A DNA stretch of 64,000 nt from CAVTQY01 sp963736975 (GCA_963736975.1 CAVTQY010000002.1:496001-560000), one strand, 5' to 3'; numbered from the stretch's first letter, positions 16,647-25,500 are shown. A program made the numbers and translations. The notes: a model not told the origin generated them from the letters alone.

Positions 16647-16716
16647 GCTACGGCCTATCTGCCCTATCGTCAAGTCTCCATTGCACGACAAACCGCGGTT
16701 CGAGGATGACAATGCA

Positions 16717-17470
16717 ATGATGGTTGAGGCGGGTCTGTCGTCCGCGACCCGACTGCTGCGCCAGGATGGCGTGGCGCTATGGCGGCAGATTGCCGACCGC
16801 TTACGGCAGGAGATCGCATCCGGCCGATATCCCTCGGGAGGTCAACTGCCGACCGAGCACGAGCTGTCGCGACAGTTCGACGTCAACCGCCACACGGTGC
16901 GGCGTGCGCTCGAGGAACTGTCGCATGAGGGGCTGATCCGGGTCGAGCAGGGCCGCGGCTCGTTCGTGACGGAAGACGTGATCGAATACGCCGTGGAGCC
17001 GCGAACCCGGTTTTCCGAGTGGATCCGGCGGCACAACAAGGAGCCGTCGGGCCGCGTGTTGCAACTGACGGAGCTATCGGCGGATCCCCGGATTGCCCGC
17101 GGAACTCGGCATCCGTTCTGGGGCTCGGGTCATATTGTTGGAACGGCTCGGTTTCGCCGATGACCGGCCGGTGGGTCTCGCTTCGCATTATTTCCCCGCG
17201 GCGCGATTTCGCGGCCTGCTCGAAGCGCTGCGCCGTGAGCCGACGATTACCGCGGCGCTGAAAGCGACGGGCGTGCCGGATTATCTGCGGCAGACCACGC
17301 GCGTGACGGCTCGCCTGCCCACCGCGGAGGAGGCTGAGTTGCTGCGCACCGCGCGCAACCGGCCGTTGCTGGTCGCCGAGAATATCAATGTCGATCGCGC
17401 CGGTGCGGTGGTGGAGTTCGGGATCGCGCGTTATCCGACGCCGCGCGTGCAGATCGTCTTCGAGCCATGA
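16717..17470 (+). pseudogene. phnF: Phosphonate regulator PhnF (GntR/HutC family), frameshifted
   Basis: The gene encodes a winged-helix GntR-type regulator with a UTRA ligand domain if repaired (about 250 residues). The first frame gives ALWRQIADRLRQEIASGRYP, the HTH LPTEHELSRQFDVNRHTVRRALEEL and the wing GLIRVEQGRGSFV. At about 17096-17098 (GCCC) one additional base moves the UTRA domain to the next frame, where AELGIRSGARVILLERLGFADD, YFPAARFRGLLEAL and a proper end FGIARYPTPRVQIVFEP continue. As read, the protein would keep its DNA-binding domain and lose its effector domain. ATG 16717 is chosen because GAGG lies upstream and the extra N-terminal residues of longer starts are not family-like. 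The stop overlaps phnM2 by 4 nt. Confidence 0.88.
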
Positions 17471-18624
17471 AAGTGAACGGAATGGAGTCTCTCGATATCA
17501 TCGGCGGCCGTGTGCTGCTCGAGGATGGCAGCCTGCTGTCCGCGGCGATCGGCATCGAAGCGGGGCGGATCAAGGCGATCGAAGGGACTGTGTCGGGCCG
17601 GCGGTTCGACGCGCGTGGGCTATTGGTGTTGCCGGGCATCGTGGATATCCACGGCGATGCATTCGAGCGACAGTTGCAGCCGCGGCCGGGCATCGAGTTT
17701 CCGGTTGACATGGCGCTGGTCGATACCGAGGCGCAGCTTCTCGCCAACGGCATCACTACGGCCTTTCACGGCGTGACATTGTCCTGGGAGCCGGGGCTCC
17801 GCAGTATCGAAGCATGGCGTGCGCTGCTCGACGCGCTGCATGCGCGACGCTGGACCTGCGATATGCGCGTGCATCTGCGTTGGGAGGCCTACAACCTCGA
17901 TGCGCTGGAAACAGCGCTGGCCGACATTGCCGCCGATCGGGTCGGGATGGTTGCGTTCAACGATCATACGCCGTCGATCCTGCGCAAGCTGCGTGATCCG
18001 GTAGCGGGCGCGAAGTTCAGCGATCGGGCCGGCATGCGCCTGGAGGCGTTCGCCGCCCTGGCAGAACAGGTCGGCAGCCGGGCCGATGACGTGCCCTCAG
18101 CTCTGGCCCGTATCGGCGAAGCGGCGCGCGCGGCTGGGCTGCCGTTGGCGAGCCATGACGATGATAGCGTCGCCGCGCGGGATGCATTTCGTGAACGCGG
18201 TGCGCGGATCTGCGAGTTTCCGATGAGCGGAGAGGTTGCGCGTGCCGCGCGGGTGGCGGGCGACTGGGTGGTTATGGGCAGCCCCAACGTGGTGCGCGGG
18301 CGATCGCATATCGGTTGGGCCTCGGCCGCGCGCATGGCCGAGGAGGGACTCTGCACGGTCCTGACCTCCGATTACTATTACCCGGCGATGTTGCGTGCGG
18401 CGCTGATCCTCGCGGGACGCGGAGTGCTCGACCTGGCGCAAGCCTGGGCGTTGATAGCCGCCAACCCCGCGCAGGCGGCTGGGCTGGCGGACCGCGGTGC
18501 GATCGCGGTGGGGCGGCGCGGCGATCTCGTTCTGGTGGATGCGGATGCGGCTTGCGTGGTGGCGACGATCGTCGCGGGACGGGTTGCCTATCTCACCGCG
18601 GACGGCGCGGCGCGGCTTGGTTAA
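17467..18624 (+). CDS. phnM: PhnM-type ribose methylphosphonate triphosphate diphosphatase, second copy
   Basis: A 385-residue PhnM homologue. It carries the amidohydrolase metal motif LPGIVDIHGDAFERQLQPRPG near residue 56, MVAFNDHTPSILRK, LASHDDDSVAARD and VVMGSPNVVRGRSHIGWASAA. It overlaps phnF by 4 nt, so it is probably under the same promoter and co-regulated with the operon. Its metal-site HGDAFERQ differs from HTDNLERQ in the copy at 10741-11874, and the two copies look like separate lineages and not a recent duplication. It might act on a different ribosyl phosphonate or be redundant. It abuts the convergent cupin gene with no spacer. Confidence 0.88.
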   Translation: MKVNGMESLDIIGGRVLLEDGSLLSAAIGIEAGRIKAIEGTVSGRRFDARGLLVLPGIVDIHGDAFERQLQPRPGIEFPVDMALVDTEAQLLANGITTAFHGVTLSWEPGLRSIEAWRALLDALHARRWTCDMRVHLRWEAYNLDALETALADIAADRVGMVAFNDHTPSILRKLRDPVAGAKFSDRAGMRLEAFAALAEQVGSRADDVPSALARIGEAARAAGLPLASHDDDSVAARDAFRERGARICEFPMSGEVARAARVAGDWVVMGSPNVVRGRSHIGWASAARMAEEGLCTVLTSDYYYPAMLRAALILAGRGVLDLAQAWALIAANPAQAAGLADRGAIAVGRRGDLVLVDADAACVVATIVAGRVAYLTADGAARLG

Positions 18625-19122
18625 CTAACGCCAAAGCCGGAGCAAAGGCCCGTCCGGTCCGGCGACTGGGTCGGAGACCGGCATCGGCACGGCGGCGATG
18701 TTGCGCACCGCTTCGTCATGCTCGTCGGCTTTGCCTCGGCGAGTGTCGAGATGGCGTTGCTCGCCCTCGGGATAGGCGCCGACGATCAATAGGTCCGGCG
18801 ACTGGCCCTGGTTGCAATGCCCGGTGCCCGCCGGAAGTACGACCAGATCGCCGGCCTGGACTTCGAGCGCTTTACCGTTCGGGCCACCGAACAGCACTGT
18901 GGCGTGACCACGGGCGACGCCAAGCGCCTCATGCGCGGTGCTGTGGAAATGATGGAATGGGTGGACGCCGTTCCGCCAGGCGGGCGGCCAGTGATTGGCG
19001 GCGAAAATCCGCTCGATCGCCGCCGCGTCGGCGGGCAACGCCTGGCGGTAAACCAGGAGAGGCAGGCGCGAATTCGGCACCGCGCCGTCATCGGCAAAGG
19101 TGAAGGTATCCGGCTGAACCAT
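18625..19122 (-). CDS. Cupin domain protein (YjlB-like)
   Basis: A 165-residue single-domain cupin. Metal-binding motifs are HPFHHFHSTAHEALGVARG near residue 56 and the second motif LVVLPAGTGHCNQGQS near residue 95. The ending YPEGEQRHLDTRRGKADEHDEA resembles the YjlB-type cupins. No substrate can be assigned. It converges on phnM2 with stop codons touching, and lies downstream of VapBC on the same strand with a 14-nt gap. Confidence 0.85.
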   Translation of the reverse strand: MVQPDTFTFADDGAVPNSRLPLLVYRQALPADAAAIERIFAANHWPPAWRNGVHPFHHFHSTAHEALGVARGHATVLFGGPNGKALEVQAGDLVVLPAGTGHCNQGQSPDLLIVGAYPEGEQRHLDTRRGKADEHDEAVRNIAAVPMPVSDPVAGPDGPLLRLWR

Positions 19123-19136
19123 CCGCTCTGTCCCCG

Positions 19137-19529
19137 TTACACGATTTCCACGGCTGCCGCGTCGGCAAGCTTGCGATCAAGGGTGACCAGATCGGCGCTG
19201 AGCACGCGGGCAAGCCAGAGATAGCTCGCATCGTAGCTGGTCAGGGCGGCGCGGTCGGCAAGGTCGAGCACTTGATCATGATCGACGTCGCAGGTCTCCA
19301 CGCGGATGGCGGCGTGGCCGCGGTATGCGGCCAGGAGCGCGTCGCGCTGCGCCGGATGCCGGCGGAGCTTGGTCAGACAGACATTGGCCAGTTCGAAGCC
19401 GAGCAAGGCCGGGGCGACCAGCTCGACGCCGGTCAGGCGGGGGAGGATTGCATCCGCCAAGGGCTCGCCGAACAGGATCGCGGCCAGGGCTGACGCATCG
19501 ATGACGACGACCTTATCGGCTGGCGTCAC
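19137..19529 (-). CDS. vapC: VapC-type PIN domain toxin
   Basis: A PIN-domain ribonuclease of about 130 residues. Acidic catalytic residues are visible in VVVIDASALAAILFGE (Asp), GFELANVCLTKLR (Glu), TSYDASYLWLARV (Asp) and VTLDRKLADAA (Asp). A GTG at 19529 overlapping the antitoxin end is the most likely start (VTPADKVVVIDAS); the frame is open a little further to 19553. It is translationally coupled to the antitoxin. Such pairs cleave tRNA or rRNA when the antitoxin is lost. Confidence 0.88.
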   Translation of the reverse strand: MTPADKVVVIDASALAAILFGEPLADAILPRLTGVELVAPALLGFELANVCLTKLRRHPAQRDALLAAYRGHAAIRVETCDVDHDQVLDLADRAALTSYDASYLWLARVLSADLVTLDRKLADAAAVEIV

Positions 19530-19770
19530 GATACCTGCGGTCGCGATCGGCACGCACCAGTTCGGCGGCCTCGTCCACCGCGGGCAAGCCGAGCCGGCGG
19601 GCGCGCGCCAACACTTCCTGAATGCTGAGAGGTTTCGCGGGAAGCCGTGCCGCTTCCTCGATGATTGCCATCAGCTCCCCCTGAAGCGAGCGGTGATTGC
19701 GCTGCGCCCGCTGGCGCAGCTCGGCTACGAGATCATCGGGCACATTCTTGATGGAAAGGTTAAGGGACAT
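19513..19770 (-). CDS. vapB: VapB/FitA-type ribbon-helix-helix antitoxin
   Basis: An 85-residue antitoxin that opens MSLNLSIKNVPDDLVAELRQRAQRNHRSLQGELMAIIEEAAR, a clear ribbon-helix-helix (Arc/FitA-like) DNA-binding segment, followed by a C-terminal tail that would wrap the PIN toxin. The start at 19770 fits the family; longer in-frame sequence upstream is not conserved. It overlaps the toxin start by 17 nt. Autoregulation is expected for the family. Confidence 0.87.
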   Translation of the reverse strand: MSLNLSIKNVPDDLVAELRQRAQRNHRSLQGELMAIIEEAARLPAKPLSIQEVLARARRLGLPAVDEAAELVRADRDRRYRDASR

Positions 19771-19801
19771 TGGCGCCAAATCGGATGTGGTCTGGAGCCA
19801 A

Positions 19802-20836
19802 TTAGGCTCCGGTGGTGTCGGGGTCAAGTGCTTCGTCGTCCTCGCCATAACCGACCAGCCGCAAGGCGCGCCCCTTGATGCCGCGCTGGGAGACGGCGTG
19901 AATCAGCGCCTCCTCCTGGCCGTGGGTGACCCAGACCTCCGGCGCGCCCACCTCGTCGATGGTGGTGTTGAGATCGTCCCAGTCGGCGTGATCGGAGATC
20001 ACGAGTGGCAGCTCGACGCCGCGCGATTTGGCGCGCTGGCGTACGCGCATCCAGCCGGAGGCGAGGGACACAACGGGGTCGGCGAGGCGCCGGGCCCAGC
20101 GATCGGCGGTCGAGCCGGGCGGCGCCAGGACGATAGCGCCTTCCAGGTCGCGGCGGGCGGCGCCGGTCGCGAGCCGCAGCTCCCCCAACGGGACCCCGTG
20201 CGCCGCATAGATTTCGCAGAGGGTGACAAGTGCGCCGTGCAGCCAAATCGGGCTGTCCCACCCGGCGGCGCGCAGCAGCGAGATGAGCCGCTGGCACTTG
20301 CCCAGCGCGTAGCAGCCGATCAGGTGTGTGCGGTCCGGGAACAGTGAAACGCTCGCCAGCAACCGCCCGATTTCGTGCTCGGGAGGCGGATGGTGGAAGA
20401 CGGGCAAGGCGAAGGTGGCCTCGGTGATGAACAGGTCGCAGGGGACCGGCACGAAGGAGGGGCAAGTGGGGTCCGGCTGGCGCTTGTAGTCGCCGCTGAC
20501 CACGGCCCGGCAACCGGCGTATTCCATCACCACCTGAGCGCTGCCGAGCACGTGGCCCGCAGGTTCCAGCCGCAGCCTGACGCCGCCGATGTCGAGCGTT
20601 TCGCCCCAGCCGAGCGGCTGGCGTATGTCGCCCGCAGCGTCGCCGAGGCGCGCCTGCATCAAGGCGACCGTTTCTGGGCTGGCGAGCACATGACGGTGCC
20701 CGGGGCGGGCATGGTCGGAATGGGCATGGGTGATCACGGCGCGATCCACCGCGCGGGTAGGGTCGATGAAAAACCCGCCCGGCTCGCAATACAGGCCTTG
20801 CGGCAGAACCTTCAGCCAGGTGGCTGGATGCGGCAT
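19802..20836 (-). CDS. Ligase-associated DNA exonuclease (metallo-beta-lactamase fold)
   Basis: A 344-residue beta-CASP-like metallo-beta-lactamase nuclease. The metal motif VITHAHSDHARPGH is near residue 35, with further ligands in LEPAGHVLGSAQVVMEY (His) and AVVSGDYKRQPDPTC (Asp), and ISDHADWDDL toward the C-terminus. This family is usually encoded beside an ATP-dependent DNA ligase and a Lhr helicase and takes part in DNA repair. Neither partner is next to it here. The start MPHPATWLKVLPQGLYCE is chosen by family similarity over a longer in-frame start. It is divergent from the DSD1-like gene with a 77-bp gap. Confidence 0.9.
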   Translation of the reverse strand: MPHPATWLKVLPQGLYCEPGGFFIDPTRAVDRAVITHAHSDHARPGHRHVLASPETVALMQARLGDAAGDIRQPLGWGETLDIGGVRLRLEPAGHVLGSAQVVMEYAGCRAVVSGDYKRQPDPTCPSFVPVPCDLFITEATFALPVFHHPPPEHEIGRLLASVSLFPDRTHLIGCYALGKCQRLISLLRAAGWDSPIWLHGALVTLCEIYAAHGVPLGELRLATGAARRDLEGAIVLAPPGSTADRWARRLADPVVSLASGWMRVRQRAKSRGVELPLVISDHADWDDLNTTIDEVGAPEVWVTHGQEEALIHAVSQRGIKGRALRLVGYGEDDEALDPDTTGA

Positions 20837-20913
20837 GACAGGCAGTGTCGCATGGCGGGTTGTGCTGGCACCACGGCGCGGCGAGATTGGCGGCGAACCT
20901 GGGAGGACAAGGG

Positions 20914-22038
20914 ATGTTGCAGCGGCCACCAGCCGAGCCCGGCATGCGGGAAGACGAGATCGACACGCCGGCCCTGATCATCGATCTGGAGGCATTCGAG
21001 GCGAATCTGGACCGCATGGCGGCGTTGCTTGCGCCGACCGGGGTGAAACTGCGGGCGCATGCCAAGACGCATAAATCGCCGGTGATCGCCCGGTTGCAGA
21101 TGGCGCGCGGAGCGGTGGGTCAATGCGTGCAGAAGGTGGCCGAGGCGGAGGCGCTCGCCTGGGGCGGCGTTCCCGATATTCTCGTGAGCAACGAAGTGGT
21201 GGGACGCGTGAAGCTTGCCCGTTTGGTGGCGCTGGCAAGCATCGCGAAGGTGGCGGTCTGTGCCGACGACGCTTCGCAGGTAGAGGCGGCTGACGCGGTG
21301 GCGGCCGATGCCGGGATTCGCCTTCCGGTGCTGGTGGAGATCGATGTCGGCGCCGGGCGTTGCGGCGTGGCGCCGGGGCCGGAAGCGGTGGCGCTCGCAC
21401 AGCGCATCGCCGGGTCGCGGTCGTTGGTGTTCGGCGGGTTGCAGGCCTATCACGGCAGCGCGCAGCACCGCCGCACGCCGGCCGAGCGCCGCGCATTGAT
21501 CGACGGCGCGATCGATGCGACGCGGCGCACGGTGGAGCAGTTGCGCCAACAGGGGCTCGACTGTCCGATCGTCGGCGGCGCGGGAACCGGCACCTTCGCG
21601 CTGGAGGCGGCGTCCGGCATCTACAACGAGATGCAGGCCGGCAGTTACGTTTTCATGGATGCCGATTATGCGCGCAACCTGGATGAGGATGGTCGGCCGG
21701 TCGCGACATTCCGCCACGCGCTGTTTGTGCTGTCCACCGTGATGAGCGCGCCGCGGCAGGGCATCGCGGTGCTGGATGCGGGCCTCAAGGCGCTGGCGGT
21801 GGACAGCGGATTGCCGACCGTATGGCAGCGGCCGGACGTCCGTTATGTCGGTGCTTCCGATGAGCACGGGAAGCTGGAGATTGCACCAGAAACAACTGCT
21901 CCGGCGCTGGGCGAGAAGCTGCGCTTGGTGCCGGGGCACTGCGATCCGACAGTGGATCGTTACGATTGGTACGTCGGCGTGCGGGATGGGCGGGTGGAGT
22001 GTCTATGGCCGGTGGCGGCGCGCGGGGGAATGGCCTAA
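20914..22038 (+). CDS. DSD1-family PLP enzyme (D-threonine aldolase / D-serine dehydratase type)
   Basis: A 374-residue alanine-racemase-fold PLP protein. The PLP lysine lies in KLRAHAKTHKSPVIARLQ near residue 50. Other landmarks are VEIDVGAGRCGV, QAYHGSAQH, VGGAGTGTF and a C-terminal metal site of His and Cys in LRLVPGHCDPTVDRYDW, the hallmark of metal-dependent D-threo-3-hydroxyaspartate or D-serine dehydratases and D-threonine aldolases. ATG 20914 is chosen because GGAGG sits just upstream. The exact substrate is uncertain. It overlaps the convergent phosphatase gene by 4 nt. Confidence 0.88.
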   Translation: MLQRPPAEPGMREDEIDTPALIIDLEAFEANLDRMAALLAPTGVKLRAHAKTHKSPVIARLQMARGAVGQCVQKVAEAEALAWGGVPDILVSNEVVGRVKLARLVALASIAKVAVCADDASQVEAADAVAADAGIRLPVLVEIDVGAGRCGVAPGPEAVALAQRIAGSRSLVFGGLQAYHGSAQHRRTPAERRALIDGAIDATRRTVEQLRQQGLDCPIVGGAGTGTFALEAASGIYNEMQAGSYVFMDADYARNLDEDGRPVATFRHALFVLSTVMSAPRQGIAVLDAGLKALAVDSGLPTVWQRPDVRYVGASDEHGKLEIAPETTAPALGEKLRLVPGHCDPTVDRYDWYVGVRDGRVECLWPVAARGGMA

Positions 22039-22637
22039 CGCGATTGTGCGATCGTTGCTTCTGGTTGCAGGGGTCGCACCACCCATGGCGGACCCTTCGC
22101 GGAGGGCTCGCACCAGATCGGCACGGCGTTTTCGGTCCGGGTATGCGGATCGAGCCCCATCGCGGAACGCAAGGCGCGAAACAGCGCGCCGTGCGCGATG
22201 ATCAGCACCAGCGGCGGGAAGGCCGTGCAGCGGTTCACCGCGGCGACCGCGCGGCGGCGCAACGCGGCGAAGGTCTCGCCTCCCTCAGGCGTCCACTCGC
22301 CGGCGATCCATTTGGGAAACCACGACGACATCGGCTGGCCTTCCTGCACACCGAAGGCCACTTCGCGCAGGCCGTCATCGATCCGCACAGGCAAGCCAAG
22401 CGCATCGGCAACGATGCAGGCGGTGACACGCGCCCGCCCGAGCGGCGAGGCGATGATCGTCGCGATGTCCCGATCCCGAAGTAGCCGCGCCGCCGACCGG
22501 GCTTGTGCTAGCCCGGTCGGGTTCAGCGGAATATCGACATTCCCCTGAGAGCGCCCTTGCGCGTTCCAGTCCGTCTCGCCGTGACGCAGGAACCAGAACG
22601 CGACGCGGTTGAGCGTCTCCTCGGGGTCTGCCTCCAT
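22035..22637 (-). CDS. Histidine phosphatase family protein
   Basis: A 200-residue phosphoglycerate-mutase-like phosphatase. The catalytic RHG motif is in WFLRHGETDWNAQGRSQG near residue 18; IIASPLGRARVTA holds the second Arg, GLREVAFGVQEG the acid, and VLIIAHGALFRALR the second His. Broad phosphatase function is expected and the substrate is unknown. The start overlaps the GST stop by 1 nt, so it is third in an operon with GST and the flavin monooxygenase. Confidence 0.9.
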   Translation of the reverse strand: MEADPEETLNRVAFWFLRHGETDWNAQGRSQGNVDIPLNPTGLAQARSAARLLRDRDIATIIASPLGRARVTACIVADALGLPVRIDDGLREVAFGVQEGQPMSSWFPKWIAGEWTPEGGETFAALRRRAVAAVNRCTAFPPLVLIIAHGALFRALRSAMGLDPHTRTENAVPIWCEPSAKGPPWVVRPLQPEATIAQSR

Positions 22638-23257
22638 CAGGCCTGCAGGCCCTCGGCTTGCAATGTCTTCTGCACCGCCGGACGTGCCAGCATCCGCTTG
22701 TAGTGCGCCGCGCAGTTGGGCGGCAGGGTCATGCCCATGCGGGCGGCGGCCCAGAACTCCACATAGAACAGTGCCGCGTCGGCCACGGAAAACGCGCCGC
22801 CGACATAGTCCTTGCCGGCCAGCGTCTTGTCGATGATCGCAAGCCCCTTCTCCACGATTTCCTTGCCGCGCTCCTTCACTTTATCTTCGTCGGAGGGGTT
22901 GGGCGCGTAATTGGACGGGCGGAACAGGCGCGAGAAGCCCTGCATGTGCAGCGTGGCGACCACGTAGTCCATCGCCTCCAGCACGCGCGCCTGGGCCTCG
23001 GCATCATCCGGCAGCAGCTTCTTGTCCGGGTTGGTGCGGGCGAGCCAATAGGCGATCGCCGGGAACTCGGTCAGCACCGACCCGTCGTCGCGCACCAGGG
23101 TCGGCACCTTGGATTTCGGATTGACGGAGGTGAATTCGGGCTTGAACTGGGCGCCTTCACGCAGGTTGACCGCCTCGGCCTGATACGGCTTGCCGATCTC
23201 CTCCAGCAGCACGTGAATCCCGAGCGAACAGGCGCCGGGCGCGTATAACAGTTTCAT
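22637..23257 (-). CDS. Glutathione S-transferase family protein
   Basis: A 206-residue GST with the beta-class opening MKLLYAPGACSLGIHVLLEE, in which the CS-pair lies in the active-site loop. The thioredoxin-like domain ends with KVPTLVRDDGSVLTEFPAIAYWLA, and the helical domain has the conserved YVGGAFSVADAALFYV block. It conjugates or reduces small electrophiles using glutathione. The start overlaps the upstream monooxygenase stop by 4 nt. Confidence 0.92.
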   Translation of the reverse strand: MKLLYAPGACSLGIHVLLEEIGKPYQAEAVNLREGAQFKPEFTSVNPKSKVPTLVRDDGSVLTEFPAIAYWLARTNPDKKLLPDDAEAQARVLEAMDYVVATLHMQGFSRLFRPSNYAPNPSDEDKVKERGKEIVEKGLAIIDKTLAGKDYVGGAFSVADAALFYVEFWAAARMGMTLPPNCAAHYKRMLARPAVQKTLQAEGLQA

Positions 23258-24631
23258 TGCTTCTCCTCCTCTCGACGATGGCCCGCCCACCAGCCAGCGG
23301 CCGCGGGCCGGGGCAGGCCGAGATTCTCACGCAGCGTGCGTCCAGCATAGTGGCGCTGATGCAGCCCGCGGCGTTGCAGTTCGGGGACAACCAGGCGGAC
23401 GAAATCCTCGTAGGCGCCGGGTACGTGCGAGGCTGCGATCACGTAGCCATCGCAGCCGCGTTCGGTGAACCAGCGTTCCATCTCGTCGGCGACGTCCTTG
23501 GGCGTGCCGCAGAACACCGGGTGGTCGTGGATCGTGCCGCGGCCGCTGACATCGATAAAGTCGCGCACCGTAGGGTTTGTCTTGCCGCTCTGCCGCACCA
23601 CTCGATCGCGCATCGCATGCACGCCGGAGATCCCGGCGAGTTCCTCGTCGGTGAATGGCTCGTCGATTGCTTTCGTGGAAAAGTCAAAATTGAAGACTTC
23701 CGAAAGCAAGGAGAGCCGATCGATGTCGCACGACAGCGATTCGATCAGGGCGAGCCGGTCAGCGGCTTCCGAGCGGGTCGCGGCGACCACCGGATATATC
23801 GCCATCGTGACCTTCACCTGCTCCGGTTCGCGCCCGGCCTCGTCGATCGCCGCCTTGAACGCCGCATAATCCTGTTTCGCGCGATCGAGCTCATGGTAGG
23901 CGACGAAGACCAGCTCGGCCCAACGGGCAGCGAAGCGGCGGCCGCGTCCGCTCTGCCCGGCCTGGATGATCACCGGATGGCCTTGTAGCGAGCGCGGCAC
24001 GGTGAAAGGTCCGCGCGAGCGGAAGAACCGCCCCTCATAGTCGAGCCGGCGCACCTTGTCGGGGTGGGCAAAGAGTCCGCTCGGCTTGTCCAAGACAAGG
24101 GCATCATCGTCCCAGGACGCCCAATGGCCGAGCACGACTTCCATGAACTCGTCGGCACGATCGTAGCGGAGGTCGTGCGCCATATGGGTGCCGACGCCCA
24201 TGTTCAGGGCTTCGCCATCGTTCATTGAGGTGACCACGTTCCACGCGGCGCGACCGCCTGTCATCAGGTCGAGCGTGGCGAACACGCGGGCGACGTGGAA
24301 CGGCTCGTAATAGGTAGTGGAGTAGGTGGAGCCAAGGCCGAGCCGTTCGGTCGCCATGCCCATCACCGTGAGGATTGTAACCGGGTCCATCTTCACGCAG
24401 CGGATGCCGTTCTCCACGGTGTGCGCATGATCGCCGCCGTAGCGGTCCGGCATCGCCAGGCGATCGTCGAAGAAGCCGAGATGAAAGCGGCCCGCTTCGA
24501 GTACGCGGCCGATATGGCGGTAGTAGTCCGCCGAGGCGAAGTCTGGAGGCGGCATCCGGGTGCCGCCAGGAGCCGACGAAGTTGGAGCAGTTTTGCGCCT
24601 GCAGGAAGGCAACCAGTGTCATCTGACGCAT
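23254..24631 (-). pseudogene. LLM-class flavin monooxygenase (NtaA/SnaA/DszA type), 5' frameshift
   Basis: The gene encodes an FMNH2-dependent monooxygenase of about 458 residues if repaired. The true N-terminus MRQMTLVAFLQAQNCSNF reads through GSWRHPDA in one frame, then at about 24548-24553 one base too many moves the rest to another frame: PPDFASADYYRHIGRVLEAG, FFDDRLAMPDRYGG, GLGSTYSTTYYEPFHVAR, GGRAAWNVVTSMND and PVIIQAGQSGRGRRFAAR. From an internal ATG at 24612 a protein lacking the first beta strand of the TIM barrel could still be made. This family acts on sulfur compounds, aminopolycarboxylates or xenobiotics; no flavin reductase gene is adjacent. It is first of three genes with GST and phosphatase. 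Confidence 0.87.
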
Positions 24632-24731
24632 CGTTTCTCGCCGGGCATCGGGTCAGGGGTCAACTTGCTACGTCCGCCGACCCGCCTGCTCCCGCGTTGC
24701 ATGAGAGGTGGCCGCAGCACGGGGGACTACC

Positions 24732-25025
24732 CTAATCAATAGGCGATGCCTCCCAATTCGCAGAAGCCTGGGGAGCGCGAGCGCCGCGGAGCAGGCCCTC
24801 GGTGCTCAGATCTTCATCGAGGTCGGGCCAGTGAATGCCGTAGCCGCCGCCGGCAAGCTCCCAGTGCGCGCGCTCTGCCGCGGTCGCGTTTGCCAACCGT
24901 GGATACCAGGCGAGCGGCACTGAAATTCGCCGACCATCCATCAACGCAACAGACAGCTCATCGTCGGTCACCGAGACGCTCTGGACCCGGATGTCGGCTG
25001 TCGTCGCTTGAGCCGAAAAAGCCAT
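24732..25025 (-). CDS. DUF2442 domain protein
   Basis: A 97-residue protein of the DUF2442 family: ADIRVQSVSVTDDELSVALMDGRRISVPLAWYPRL, then WELAGGGYGIHWPDLDEDLSTEGLLRG, the conserved H-W-P-x-L-D-E-D-L-S motif. The family almost always follows a DUF4160 gene, as here with a 68-nt overlap. A toxin-antitoxin-like role has been suggested for such pairs, without proof that I can cite. Confidence 0.9.
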   Translation of the reverse strand: MAFSAQATTADIRVQSVSVTDDELSVALMDGRRISVPLAWYPRLANATAAERAHWELAGGGYGIHWPDLDEDLSTEGLLRGARAPQASANWEASPID

Positions 25026-25242
25026 GCCATGCCTCCAAGAGCTGCGCCCGATGCGCTCGCACGATCCGAAGGTTATCGCTCAGTTCCTTTGCCGAGAACC
25101 CTGCATTGCTGGCCAAGATGGCATTGTCCAGCCAAATTTTGGCCGACGCGCCCCCACGATCAACGTGCACGTGCGGCGGCTCGTTCGGCTCGTGGCTGTA
25201 GAAATAGACCCGGTATCCGGCAACCCGAAGAACGGTCGGCAT
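24958..25242 (-). CDS. DUF4160 domain protein
   Basis: A 94-residue protein starting MPTVLRVAGYRVYFYSHEPNEPPHVHVDRGG, with the family motif F-Y-S-H-E-P-x-E-P-P-H-V-H-V and ending in NLRIVRAHRAQLLEAWHGFFG. The start at 25242 is fixed by this conserved N-terminus; extra in-frame sequence to 25374 is not family-like. Partner of the DUF2442 gene, which starts inside its 3' end. Confidence 0.9.
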   Translation of the reverse strand: MPTVLRVAGYRVYFYSHEPNEPPHVHVDRGGASAKIWLDNAILASNAGFSAKELSDNLRIVRAHRAQLLEAWHGFFGSSDDSRHPGPERLGDRR

Positions 25243-25332
25243 GCTTGCCCTTCGTCCTTTACCCCGGGACGCGTCCCAATCCGGTTTTGATCGTGCCGTG
25301 ATCTCGCCGGGTGGAGCGGCAGATCGATTTCT

Positions 25333-25492
25333 CGAAATGCGGAGCCGGTGTACACCGAATACAACGTCGATCACTGCACGCGTTCATTCATCCTCTCGAA
25401 CAAGATCGACCAGGAGCGGATCAGCACCCATCTCGAAGATGGTGTGCTGACGGTGACCTGCCCAAAGCGGCCGAAGCTCGTGCGCGGCGTAT

Positions 25493-25500
<8 letters not shown>
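25333..25500 (+). pseudogene. Hsp20/alpha-crystallin fragment
   Basis: One frame reads NAEPVYTEYNVDHCTRSF followed by ILSNKIDQERISTHLEDGVLT, which matches the second half of an Hsp20 alpha-crystallin domain, including the strand before the C-terminal G-V-L-T-V motif (here GVLTVTCPK). The first half of the domain and the start codon are missing, and the frame runs on over the 3' end of prs. I read it as a remnant of a small heat-shock gene truncated at its 5' side. Confidence 0.65.

Noticed and set aside
19824..21065. A 413-residue Arg-rich protein on the minus strand opposite the exonuclease
   Set aside because: It is the alternative frame of the exonuclease gene, with low-complexity Arg/Ala composition and no motif.
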